Shown piece after piece: positions 1 to 9,105 of a DNA stretch of 64,000 bases. Origin of the DNA: Cepaea nemoralis (Eukaryota; Mollusca; Gastropoda; Stylommatophora; Helicidae). Both the position numbers and the translations under genes were made by a program. Numbering within the stretch: the first letter of the stretch is position 1; each line of letters starts with the position of its first letter. The notes beneath the pieces are model-generated. The model was not told where the DNA came from and searched no databases. It was given only the letters and a program-made list of their open reading frames with translations. The stretch spans positions 98,501 through 162,500 of the forward strand of contig JACEFZ010012615.1 in the NCBI GenBank assembly GCA_014155875.1, read 5' to 3'.

Positions 1-185
1 CACTGCATTCTGTTGTTGGGGCTTATAAATGAATGATATTGATACCAAACATCTTTCCAGATCCAAAATAATAGTTGCACTTCTGTGGCCATTCTCTACC
101 CCAGAATGAATATTTGTATAGTTGTCAAATGTCGTCACTCATATCTCTATTAATCTGGTCTCAGATATTCCTTAGCTGTTTTGTT

Positions 186-534
186 TTTGTTGCGTTAGCT
201 CGCTTTGAACTCAAGCGTAGTCCAGTCACATTCTACTGCCTTTAGTGCATTGGATTGATTTTTTCGTGTAGATTAGCCTTCCCCAATACCAGTGTCCCTC
301 CTCTGAGGTGAACCCACTACGACTGAAGAGATTCCTACGTAGTTAATTTTCCATCATATCACTTCTTGTTTGATGATCTCTAATTTACCATATGTGCTCA
401 TGGTACATATTTTCCATGTTCCTACTATAAGCATTGTAATTCTGCTTCACTCAATTGCATACTAGCGACCTGGGATCGAATCCCCGGCGCACATGATGTT
501 CTTGCTAGGCCAGGCTTTTCTTAACTGATTCAGT
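186..534 (-). mobile_element. SINE-A, degenerate copy
   Basis: The first 150 bases match the body of a SINE found several times in this window (better copies at 25156-25444, 29781-30068 and 62640-62930), including the conserved tail that reads GAACTCAAGCGTAGTCCA here. At 465-530 the minus strand shows a tRNA-like head with a box B-like GATTCGATCCC. The stretch between (335-464) no longer aligns by eye, so this is either a decayed copy or a copy with foreign DNA inside. Confidence 0.55.
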
Positions 535-980
535 GCCGAAGAATAATATATCGCCAAATGTGACCTCCGATTTGGACATCAAGATGATATATTGCCATAC
601 TGGAGTCTTCGTGTTATTTGATTTGTTTCGTGTTATCTTCCGCAATTTCAATGCTCAGGGAACGGAACTTTACAAGACACCACTTTTCTTTTAATTGTAT
701 ACCAAATTTGATCCAAACCTACTTTTTGTTTGCCAATAAATCAGTTAAACAGCGACCATTTACGTAATTTAGCGAATGGTTTGAGTTGTCCAATCAGAAT
801 GTACTAGAGATGTACAACTGTAGTTCCTATCTTGACTTCCGCCGGTTTGTCAACAGTTTAACTGCGGTAGCTTTTGTTTAAAGAGACGAACCACACAAGA
901 CAGGTTGTGTATGGCGTTTGTTACCCGCCGATGTCCATGTCACAGCGTTTTGTGGTATTTTACACAGACAACTTACCCAC
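535..980. other. No recognisable feature
   Basis: AT-rich single-copy-looking DNA. I see no coding stretch, repeat match or RNA-like structure here. Confidence 0.5.
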
Positions 981-1480
981 ATGTCTTAGTTAGATATGAC
1001 TGAGCTACCGTATGACAGTAGACGTTATTACCTGCTTTCTGTTAGCGCTGAATGTTGGGCGGCGCTCACCAAACTCGACACCCCACATTATGCCAACGGC
1101 TTCGGGCGGGGGAGCACAACTGAGAGGGTACAAGCATTACACTGGAGCAAGGAAATGCAGCCTAAAGACCGAATGTCAAGGCAGGGCAAACCAGACCCTA
1201 AGCTTTGGTCGGCAACTAGTATAGGATCGAAGCTCAATATGCGGACAGTTAGAGCTTTGCTACTCTTATCCGACAGCTTCTGCAGATTGTCTAGTTCCAG
1301 ATGTATTGGTGTTACCTTTCCTGTATAGTAAACCAGGCAGGCCGAGAAGGAGATCATGCTGCATGGGCAACTCATGCTCTCTGTAATTCAACCCAGGTTT
1401 TGTGCTATGGAGAAGTATAACTCCATTGCCGGTCTTATCTCCTTGGGCTGTAGTTATTATGCCTTTTAGCGCAATGTAAC
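981..1480 (+). mobile_element. Internally deleted derivative of LINE L-A (5' UTR joined to 3' end)
   Basis: About 450 bases match the 5' UTR of the full-length LINE at 38770-42741, starting from its first bases (TCTTAGTTAGATATGACTGA). The sequence then jumps to the last part of the same LINE (GTTATTATGCCTTTTAG at 1452-1468). The whole endonuclease and reverse transcriptase are missing. Small reading frames here (for example 996-1328) are not conserved as proteins in the other copies, so I treat it as non-coding. It resembles the trypanosome RIME/ingi relationship, a short parasite made of the two ends of a LINE. A similar copy lies at 63330-63835. Confidence 0.75.
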
Positions 1481-1493
1481 TACTAAAGTACAC

Positions 1494-1911
1494 AGAGCCT
1501 GTACTTTTGTATGGATGTTAAACTTGGACAATGAGCAGTCAAACTGAAAAACATCTGATGGCTGTGGAAATGTGGTTTCTGAGGAGAATGCAAAGAATAC
1601 CGTGAACATACAGAAAAATCAATGATCAAGTACTACAAGAACAAATGAAAATAATAAACTGATTAGAGAAATTAGACGTAGACAGTCAAAATTTGTTGGA
1701 CATGTTATGATAAGAAATAAATTGGAGAACTTGGTGACGACTGGCAAGATCGAGAGGAAGAGAATAAGGGAAAGACAGTGAAGTAAATACCTAGATGGCT
1801 TGACCACGTGGTATGGTCGAGACAGGATAACCGTGTTGATCTGCGACTCTGGTGACCGAGTGAAATGGCTAGTCATGACCGCCCACGCTTACCGGCATGG
1901 CACATGATGGA
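1494..1911 (+). pseudogene. LINE L-B, 5'-truncated 3' end
   Basis: Matches positions 36583-36990 of the full-length L-B element and encodes the C-terminal end of its reverse transcriptase polyprotein. The region that reads FFGHVMRRNGLENLVTAGK in the full copy is recognisable here with stops and frameshifts. It ends at the same CATGGCACATGAT boundary followed by a degenerate TGGA/TTGA tail. This is a dead insertion, typical of aborted target-primed reverse transcription. Confidence 0.85.
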
Positions 1912-2277
1912 TGGAACAAACTATCGTCAGGTACGGCGACAAGATGCTAGTAAGTAAAAAATATCCCCACCAACTGACTTGCCTCCTTTCAATGGTCACT
2001 ACCCGAGTTGGTTGGTGCACACCTCCGATTATTTAAAATAATAGCGGCTAGCCTCTATATGTAATGACCACTCCTTACGTCTTCTTTCCCATACAATCAG
2101 ACGTCAATATGAACGGATCTAAACAAACCAGCAACCAACGTAAGCTTGTTGACATCTGCGTACAGTTGTACTTAAATGGAATGGGTGTAGACCAACATAC
2201 GTTTCTCTGTTCTGCACATGCTGGACACTCCTGCAACTTCAGCCTAGCTATCAATTTACCAGTTCTACAGTATTCGG
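1912..2277. other. No recognisable feature
   Basis: No coding stretch or repeat match seen. A short open frame at 2064-2312 has no domain-like content. Confidence 0.45.
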
Positions 2278-2477
2278 CTCCGTGGCGAAATAGTTACGGA
2301 CGCAGTTCGTAATCCCGCAATCCGCGTTCGAAATACAGTTGCGGGAGATTTGGAAGACCGCCCGGCATTGGCTTTTATAAAATGGTATGAGTGGCGGTCG
2401 ATACTAAACGTAAATTTGCCAAAAAATCACAAACAGCCAAACATTATGGAGTTGAATGCGACGTCTTGTAAATGGTA
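2278..2477 (+). mobile_element. SINE-B copy
   Basis: tRNA-like head with box A-like GTGGCGAAATAGTTA and box B-like GCGTTCGAAATAC. It is followed by the body shared with copies at 25445-25680 (minus) and 47366-47560 (minus), including the tail block AAATCACAAACAGCCAAACA and GCGACGTCTTGTAAA. Pol III-type internal promoter inferred from the boxes. Confidence 0.75.
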
Positions 2478-3005
2478 GGCAACTAACTTAACAGTATCCG
2501 TCTGAATCTACTTTTACAAAAGATGGTTGTGTTTTTGATTTTCTTAGCACGATTTACGTAAAGTAATTTGCGATTGATTGTTGAATGACCGACGACTATA
2601 CCAGCGAAATCAACGCAAGATAGACTGCTTCCAAATCATCTGCATCTATTTCAACCATCGGCGGGGTATTTCGGGCAATTGCAAAATGCTTTCATTGCCC
2701 CTAAGTCACATAGCCGCCCTTGCTTGCTTGCTTGTGTTCGTTGGCATACAAAACCTGAGGTTTGCGTGAGTATCCGTTGTCCCATGTCTGGCTTATTGGT
2801 GTGCAGACTGGTGGTTCCTCGCCGTACAGGCAGACACTCTCCGACTTCGGAGGAATCGGCGATCCTACTGACTTTAGCCAGGACCCCAAAGGGACCTGTT
2901 GCCCAGGACGCTCGACGAGGACGCGTCAATAGGTATTGGCCAGTATATAACCCGGCCCTGGTGCCTTGGAAACACCTCTGCCTCCCACTTGATGTCAGTA
3001 TCCTT
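2478..3005. other. No recognisable feature
   Basis: The plus-strand reading frame at 2679-3185 has no domain-like composition and overlaps a more protein-like minus-strand frame (3006-3221). I see no repeat match. Confidence 0.4.
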
Positions 3006-3221
3006 TTACAACTTTCGGACCAGTTTCTGCAGTATTTCTGTTGTGCAGCGCTCACAGACTTCGTACGGATTTCGGATGCCGACCTCACAGAATATACATT
3101 CTTCTACAATCTCACCGCGCTTCGCCCTTCTGTTATGATAAAAACAATAAAGCCCGATACATGGGCGTCCACACCGCATTACTGAGTTGAGTCTCAACCA
3201 TTCACACCCCTGGGTCTCCAT
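3006..3221 (-). CDS. Possible 71-residue Cys/His-rich zinc-binding ORF, family unknown
   Basis: Not recognised. The start is preceded by AAA and followed by G, a good context for a eukaryotic start, and an in-frame stop lies just upstream. The peptide has regularly spaced metal-binding residues: C17, C21 and C26 with H29, then C43-X2-C46, and C57-X2-C60, in the order CGRPCIGLYCFYH, CIFC, VCERC. This looks like one or two small zinc-binding modules, not random sequence. There is no neighbour to suggest a function. It could be a fragment of a mobile element protein or chance. Confidence 0.3.
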   Translation of the reverse strand: METQGCEWLRLNSVMRCGRPCIGLYCFYHNRRAKRGEIVEECIFCEVGIRNPYEVCERCTTEILQKLVRKL

Positions 3222-3576
3222 TTTTGTTTACTTATTGGGAGATCACATCTCTAATAAGATATCACCCATTTTGTTTCTGTTGATTCGCCTATGCACGATG
3301 TCTACATTGCACGCGGAAGCTAATTACGGCATGCATCATTATAATTGCCGTAACAATTTTAACACGCTGAAGTATATCACGCCGACTTGAGCTGATTGTA
3401 GAAGCCTAAATTAAGTGTTCAGTTTTTTCTCGGAATTATACTACAGAGTAGTTAGTACTATATGTGAATAGTATACTTTCTTGATGTTCTTCGTTCTTGG
3501 GATGAGTAGTATATGTGAGTAGTATAGTATATGTGCGAAGTATATCCGAATCTTCTTCTTCTTTCTTCTTTTTGTT
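3222..3576. other. No recognisable feature
   Basis: AT-rich, with a short irregular ATATGTGAGTAGTATA-like reiteration near 3460-3545. No coding or repeat-family match. Confidence 0.4.
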
Positions 3577-3712
3577 CGCTCGCTTGAACTCGAGCGTAGT
3601 TCTCACTGCCACGGCCGACAGTGATGAACTGAATTTGCGTTTAGGTCTGCTTTCCCTTACGGTATCCCTCGCCATCGACTGGTGGACCCACTCCAACTTC
3701 AGAGGTCCACCT
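3577..3712 (-). mobile_element. SINE-A, 3' half only
   Basis: Matches the body and tail of SINE-A (GAACTCGAGCGTAGTTC and GACCCACTCCAACTTCAGAGG). The tRNA-like head is absent, as expected for a 5'-truncated copy on the minus strand. Confidence 0.65.
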
Positions 3713-3759
3713 TAGGCGCCTCTTACGACATGCATGGTAGGCAACAGTGTTACTATTCT

Positions 3760-4060
3760 TTGCTCCCCTGTAAGGGCCCCGACAACACACGGGCGATATC
3801 CGGAATTATAATACAGAGGCTCAGTCTCTCGCTGGAGGGTTCCGGTTCGAGCCCTGTTTCGGGCCCTTAGGGGTGAGAATCGGCCCAACGCGCGAGTGTG
3901 GGGTGTTGGTAACAAACTAGCTAGCAAGTGCTAGGCTGGTGATGCTATGTGGTAGCTATGTAGAGCCTATGTGGCGCTATGTCGTTGCTATGGTTCGACC
4001 CCTTAGGGGTCAGAATTGACCCAACGCGCGGATGTGGGGTGCCGGTAACAAACTAATCGC
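3760..4060 (+). mobile_element. tRNA-like short element with duplicated 58-bp block
   Basis: A box B-like motif (GGTTCGAGCCC, 3843-3853) lies in a tRNA-like segment. The block at 3865-3922 (beginning CCCTTAGGGGTGAGAAT) recurs at 4000-4058 (CCCTTAGGGGTCAGAAT), both ending GGTAACAAACTA. This looks like a SINE with a duplicated body, but only one locus is present here, so the family is not proven. Confidence 0.4.
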
Positions 4061-4460
4061 CATATACTACTTCTTGGGAAGTAAAATCGGCCAACGTAAT
4101 AACGACCACACCACTCACTGGTGTAGATTGTCAGTAAAATGATGGGTCCAGCACAATATACACATTGCGCCTTTAGGTGTGTAAGGGGACGTTTGCTTTG
4201 ACAACTTCATGTAATGAAAAACTGTACGAGAATAGGATGAAGCAGGAACTAACTACTGCTCCAGTTAGAGACATTAACGTGGAGAACTGAATGTGAACAA
4301 GGATCAAGGTGAAGAACCTCCTAGTTCTACAGGCTGGGGAACTGGAACAGGGATGTGTCACGTTGCTGGGAGATGGCGACTTGGAGAGGGTTGTGTCTTC
4401 AGGTTTGGTATTTGTCGAGACACGACGTTATCCCTGAATAATATGCACAGCCACCCAGAG
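4061..4460. other. No recognisable feature
   Basis: No coding or repeat-family match seen up to the hAT element at 4461. Confidence 0.45.
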
Positions 4461-4555
4461 CAGTGGTTCTCAACTTTTTGTTTGGGCCCATGTGCACCCT
4501 TTCACCATATATCAGAATGTAATTCCCCCCTTTCCAGCGAACGAAAGAAGAAGAA

Positions 4556-4587
<32 letters not shown>

Positions 4588-4882
4588 CCCCCCCCCCCCC
4601 CCGTTCCAAAATTGTCAGCCTCAAAAGGTGCATTCAAAAACACACCACATTAATCATATTACAATAAATAAACAGTTAAAACGTCAAAGAATTGTCACTT
4701 AATACATTACACCAGAATGCCAGAAAATTATGCCTCATCAAACATAACGCTCAATAGAACACCAAGTTATTGTGCCCGAAGCCATTTTGGGTCTGCCATT
4801 CTGTGGTCTAAATCCCCCCCCCCCTCCTCCCTCCCACAATCCACTGGAAACCCTAAAATTCCTTACTGATTGAGAACCATTG
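4461..4882. mobile_element. hAT-type MITE, copy 1
   Basis: Left terminus CAGTGGTTCTCAACTTTTT and right terminus ATTGAGAACCATTG are near-perfect inverted repeats of the hAT (Charlie-like) type. The flanking octamers ACCCAGAG (4453-4460) and ACCTAGAG (4883-4890) agree at 7 of 8 positions, the 8-bp target duplication expected for hAT. It contains a (CT)n run and C homopolymers at 4587-4602 and 4815-4824. No transposase. Two relatives lie at 10873-11320 and 31514-31965. Confidence 0.85.
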
Positions 4883-5008
4883 ACCTAGAGGCTTGCGTGA
4901 GTTGGGATGTTATCTCCACACAGGAAAACCTGTGCATTACTGGTGATAATTCACTACTTTCATACACACATAAACACACCCACTTAAGTACTAGGAAAGT
5001 GACTGCGT

Positions 5009-5087
<79 letters not shown>

Positions 5088-5103
5088 CAGTAGCAGCAGA
5101 AGC

Positions 5104-5138
<35 letters not shown>

Positions 5139-5139
5139 C

Positions 5140-5202
<63 letters not shown>

Positions 5203-5233
5203 TGTAGTAGTAGTAGTAGTAGTAGTAGTAGTA
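5009..5233. repeat. (AGT)n trinucleotide array, about 225 bp
   Basis: Nearly uninterrupted AGT repeats with a few AGC/AGA variants around 5087-5102 and 5137-5140. Long open frames across it (poly-Ser, poly-Leu, poly-Tyr) are products of the repeat. Confidence 0.97.
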
Positions 5234-5640
5234 CGGTTTCAACTTCACAGCAATAGGTCATCCCATAACTGCTCCCTTCATGTGCCAGGAAAAAATCACA
5301 CGAAATGCCCATCATTCGTATCGCGTGAACTCATGATGGAAACAGTAACGCCAATAAGACTAAATCACCAGAGCACCGACCACTTTTATCAGTCTATAAC
5401 GGCGGCAGAATCATAAGAAAACCGACGTGGAGACATTGAATGTAAGACATTCCACTACAGGGATTCGGTGCTACAAAGATAAAACATATTGTTTGCGATT
5501 TGTCTGCGGACGTAACCAGTAGGAACAAAAATTTGCATACCAGAGCAGCTTATGTGAACAATGACGTTTGTTGAGAAGTCGTCCCAGTGTGTTCAACATG
5601 AAAGCTTGTTATGTAATACACACTTACATATGCTGCACGG
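5234..5640. other. No recognisable feature
   Basis: No coding or repeat-family match seen. Confidence 0.45.
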
Positions 5641-5890
5641 AATCGCGGTGACCTAGTGGTTAGTGAGCTTGTCTGCCAAGTGTCTTGACATGCATTCAAC
5701 CACCCAATTCCCACTATGTGGTGCGTGTGAGCGTGACCACTATGTGGCACCAAGGCTGTGGTCCGGGTTCACTCCCTAGCAGAGGTAGGATAATTTTTTC
5801 GATAAGTCCTAGTCAGAAATGGGTACCCGGCAATTTTCAGGATTTTATGGGAATTCTCTCTAAAGGAAATGTGACGAGGACATGAACTGG
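5641..5890 (+). mobile_element. Candidate tRNA-derived SINE, single copy
   Basis: Begins with a tRNA-like box A (GGTGACCTAGTGGTTAGTG), and a box B-like GGTTCACTCCC follows at an expanded distance. It is followed by GGTACCCGGCAATTTTCAGG, a tail reminiscent of the element at 55240-55450 (GGTACCACGAAAGTTCCCGG). Only weak support without a search. Confidence 0.4.
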
Positions 5891-6098
5891 CCACCTCTCC
5901 TCATATGCCGTGGCATAGAATGTGTGAAGACATAACACTTCACACTCTATCAACAGTTTCTGTTATGTGAATAGCCTTTTACACGATGTGGCGAGCTAGA
6001 GAGCAATTGTTAAAGCGACACCTATGTTCACCTGCCTACATAGAGACACTGGTTACAGGAAAAGCTAACTCTCAAGGAAAAATAGTGTAATGCACTCA

Positions 6099-6099
6099 C

Positions 6100-6157
<58 letters not shown>

Positions 6158-6211
6158 CGCAGCAGCAGTAGTAATAGTAGTAATAGTAGCAGTAGTAATA
6201 GCAGTAATAGC

Positions 6212-6267
<56 letters not shown>

Positions 6268-6268
6268 C

Positions 6269-6344
<76 letters not shown>

Positions 6345-6378
6345 ATAGTAGTAGTAGTAGTTGTAGTAGTAGAAGAAG
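6099..6378. repeat. (AGT)n trinucleotide array, about 280 bp
   Basis: Second AGT array, 870 bases from the first, with an internal variant zone (AGTAATAGTAGCAGT types) at 6157-6213. The very long hydrophobic frames over it are artefacts of the repeat. Confidence 0.97.
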
Positions 6379-6833
6379 TAGCATTCACATGGACAATGTT
6401 CGAGTTCAAAGCGAGCAATAGTTACCATTTGACTGAACACAGTTATGACTGTATCTGCTCTGTGATTACTGTGATTCCTAGAGAGCAACAGGTAAAGCCA
6501 CACCTGTCTAAATAATTTGACTAGGATATACGAGAAAAGGTCATTAAGAAACAGGAATTTTATTACAAAATGCACAAAAGAGTATGAACAACAGGAAACT
6601 CTTATTGAGGATTGAGCAGTTTGTGCAAGAAGCGTATCGATAAACTTCATGGCTACCCGACTATGGGCTTGCATCATGGAAGAACAATGAGGCGTTGTTG
6701 AAAGTTCGTTTTTGGTGGTCAGAGAGGGTAAAATCTTGTGAAATCTACAGAAGAATGATTGCTCAAGGAATGTAGATACAGAGACTAATATATGGTATTT
6801 CAGTGAAGCAAGAACAGTTGTCTGAAGTCAGGG
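6379..6833. other. No recognisable feature
   Basis: No coding or repeat-family match seen. Confidence 0.4.
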
Positions 6834-7020
6834 GAACGAACGAACGAACGAACAAACTTTATTTTCAAAGGGTTAAGAATAGGGCACGCAGGCCCGTCTA
6901 ACATTCTGCCCTTCTATCACTCTCTTTCATACATTATTTCATTCACACATCATTCAAGGCTAACAGAGAACAGCAACAATATAAAAGATATGCATTATAA
7001 AGGCATGGGCAAAATGCGAA
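6834..7020 (-). mobile_element. CR1-like LINE, 3' end only
   Basis: On the minus strand the sequence ends in an AATAAAG-like signal and (GTTC)n, and matches the 3' end of the CR1-like copy at 37561-38205 (shared TTATTTTCAAAGGGTTAAGA and GCAGGCCCGTCT on the plus strand). It is 5'-truncated within the 3' UTR or shortly upstream, so no coding sequence remains. Confidence 0.7.
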
Positions 7021-7127
7021 CATCAAAACTACACGACTCAGTAATATTAGATAATGATCTGACACTTGTTATTAGCCTTGTGGAATATACTGGCCTACCA
7101 AAAAGGGACTGGCTGTTATACTAGGGT

Positions 7128-7228
7128 TTTGTTATTATTTGAATAACGAAGACACAAACAATAGACAGCACGATCTACTGCCTGGCACACCTCGCTGCAT
7201 CTCATCAGGCACACACTGCAGAAATCAC
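7128..7228 (-). repeat. 80-bp dispersed repeat, copy 1
   Basis: The reverse complement shares the core GAGATGCAGCG and GCCAGGCA, followed by a TCTATTGTTTGTGTCTTCGT-like end, with 27380-27467 (plus), 46845-46920 (plus) and 48745-48822 (minus). Family unknown. Its place downstream of the Penelope-like fragment at 26780-27240 suggests an element 3' end. Confidence 0.6.
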
Positions 7229-7309
7229 ACAACCTCAATCACACAACCAGGGGAAAGTGTACGAGTGGGTAAAAAGATTACAAAATGGAAGACAAAACGT
7301 TAAAAAATT

Positions 7310-7650
7310 CAAGACACAGGAATCCGCTTTGAAAAGTTATGATGGCCATCTTTTGGGATACCAAGGGCCATAAATGGTGAATTTTCCGGAAAGAGATAAA
7401 GCTGGCTAGCTTTGCATACAGTGAAATGCTGAAGATAACAATGCGATCGAAACGCCTGAGGCTTGTCTCAAAAGGAGTATTATTGTTGCAGGACAACGCC
7501 CGCCCTTATACGGCTGCGCAAACAATGGATTCACAACGTGCTCTGAAATGTGAAGTATTCATACATACAGCTTATTGTCCAGACTTGCCACCATTGAACT
7601 TTCACTTTTTCGATCCTTAAAAATATGCAATGATCTACAAATGTGTATAT
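7310..7650 (+). pseudogene. mariner-type transposase fragment
   Basis: Two collinear pieces of a mariner DDE transposase are visible: KVMMAIFWDTKG (7337-7372), then a stop, then SKGVLLLQDNARPYTAAQT with CPDLPPLNFHFF (to 7617). The Asp of QDNARP is the second catalytic Asp. The residue 35 positions later, normally the third catalytic Asp (xDYHLF in mariners), is Asn here. With internal stops, no termini and no N-terminal DNA-binding region, this is a dead fragment. Confidence 0.85.
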
Positions 7651-7793
7651 ATTGTGCTCTGGAAATGTGGATATGCAATGCTACAGAGATGTGAATATAC
7701 GATGCTCTAGAAATTTGAATATACAATCCTCTAGAAATGTGGAGATACTGTGCTCTAGATATGTAGATATACAACGCTCTAGATATGTAGATA
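7636..7793. repeat. 24-bp minisatellite, part 1
   Basis: Degenerate tandem units of about 24 bp with consensus CTCTAGAAATGTGGATATAC plus AATG. The array resumes at 8313-8513 and 8728-8822, interrupted by a LINE tail and a SINE. Confidence 0.9.
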
Positions 7794-8312
7794 GTGATCT
7801 GACACTTGTTATTAGATTCCTAGAAAGAGCATCCATGCCCAGTATCCACACTAGACTGATGAAGAATCAGATTCGTTGGGCTGGTCACTTGACTCGCATG
7901 CCAGATCATAGGCTCCCTAAACGAATTTTTTACAGCGAACTGCGTTGTGGTAAACGCTCCCAAGCGCTTTAAAGACGCTCTGAGAATTTCACTGAATGCT
8001 TTTGGAATTTATCATGACACCTGGGAGGCTGCAACCAGAGACCGAAATTCGTGGCGTGCATCATTACACAAGGATGCAGTCATATGTGAGGCAACCAGGA
8101 CTGCAAGAGCTGTGAAGAAAAGGCAGGACAGAAAAACCACTGCAGGAAATCCTCCTCCAGAGACGTCAAGCATTCTTTGTCCTCATTGTCAAAGAACATT
8201 TCGAGCCAAAATAGGTCTTATCAGCCATCTTAGAACCCACGGCTCCACACTTTCAACCCCACTGGATGAAATGAATGGTCATCATCATTCTTGATGGGCA
8301 AACAACAACAAC
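7794..8312 (+). pseudogene. LINE L-F, 5'-truncated, C-terminal RT end with C2H2 finger
   Basis: Encodes the C-terminal part of an RTE-like polyprotein: QIRWAGHLTRMPDHRLPKRI, then (with a frameshift near 7950-7980) a stretch ending in a C2H2 finger, CPHCQRTFRAKIGLISHLRTH. The same layout is seen at the end of L-A (42600-42676). It ends with an (AAC)n tail. It is flanked by AGATATGTAGATA at 7781-7793 and 8313-8325, either a 13-bp target duplication or two minisatellite units. Confidence 0.8.
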
Positions 8313-8513
8313 AGATATGTAGATATATAATGCTCTAGAAATGTGGATATACAATCCTCTAGAAATGTGAATATAAAATGCTCTAGAAATGTGGATATAC
8401 AATGATGTAGAAATGTGGATATACGGTGCTCTATAAATGTGGATACACAATGATGTAGAAATGTGGATATACAGTGCTCTAGAAATGTGGATATACAATG
8501 CTCTAGAAAAGGG
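8313..8513. repeat. 24-bp minisatellite, part 2
   Basis: Continuation of the array at 7636-7793; about eight units of the CTCTAGAAATGTGGATATAC type. Reading frames across it give repeated HISRALYI-type peptides and are not genes. Confidence 0.9.
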
Positions 8514-8727
8514 AGTCTCCGTGGGGAAGTGGTCAAGCCATTTGACTGGGGCTCCGAAGGTTGTGGGTTCCATTCCCGGCCGCGACCTTCGGTTCACGAG
8601 TGAAATGTTTCGGAGACTCCTATGTGTCGTCGCTAGAGCTACGGAGTTCGTGCTTTGTGCGACGCTTTCCGCGCTTCGGAAAGAGACCGAGCCATATGGG
8701 ATAAAACCCGGTGCAATGAAGTCGACC
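8514..8727 (+). mobile_element. SINE-C copy
   Basis: tRNA-like head with box A (GTGGGGAAGTGGTCAAGCC) and box B (GGGTTCCATTCC), then a body ending GATAAAACCCGGTGCAATGA. Related copies: 53613-53842 (minus), 56646-56852 (plus) and 61881-62110 (minus). It sits inside the 24-bp minisatellite. Confidence 0.8.
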
Positions 8728-8822
8728 TATAGAAATGTGAGTATACAATCCTCTAGAAATGTGAATATACAATGTTCTAGAAATGTGGGTATACATTGCT
8801 ATATAAATGTGGATATACAGTG
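8728..8822. repeat. 24-bp minisatellite, part 3
   Basis: About four more units after the SINE, ending at GTGGATATACAGTGC. Confidence 0.85.
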
Positions 8823-8879
8823 CACAAAAAGTAAAGGACCCATCCCCAGGCCTCAAGGCTTGCTGGGTATATAGTCATC

Positions 8880-9105
8880 ATAAAACTGTCATTTACTGCC
8901 AATATAGTACCTTGCGGTGTATGGCAGAGGGGTCTTTGAGCCTGAGGAATAAAGGCCGCCTGGCTAGTGCAGTCGCCGCGAACTGTGCAGGTTAGGATTT
9001 TCTTTTTGCCCCCCGACAGAAAAAAATCCCGCACCTTACCGGGGATCGAACCCGGGTCTCCCGAATGAGAGTACGGCGTTCTATCCACTCGGCCAGCCGC
9101 TCCTC
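8880..9105 (-). mobile_element. tRNA-derived SINE candidate, full head
   Basis: On the minus strand a tRNA-like head has box A GGCTGGCCGAGTGGATAGAA and box B GGGTTCGATCCC with a CTC-type anticodon-like loop. The acceptor arms do not pair, so it is not a working tRNA gene. About 140 bases of non-tRNA body follow. No second copy is in the window. Confidence 0.55.

Noticed and set aside
2679..3185. 168-residue plus-strand frame
   Set aside because: No motif, ordinary composition, and it overlaps a more protein-like minus-strand frame.
4863..5315. Long poly-Leu, poly-Ser and poly-Tyr reading frames
   Set aside because: They are translations of the (AGT)n array in different frames; no flanking domain, splice or promoter evidence.
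6028..6677. Long poly-Val, poly-Leu and poly-Thr frames including a 192-residue one
   Set aside because: Produced by the second (AGT)n array; the non-repeat part of the 192-residue frame has no domain-like content.
8990..9105. tRNA-Glu gene on the minus strand
   Set aside because: Good boxes and a CTC-like loop, but the acceptor stem does not pair and a SINE-like body follows.
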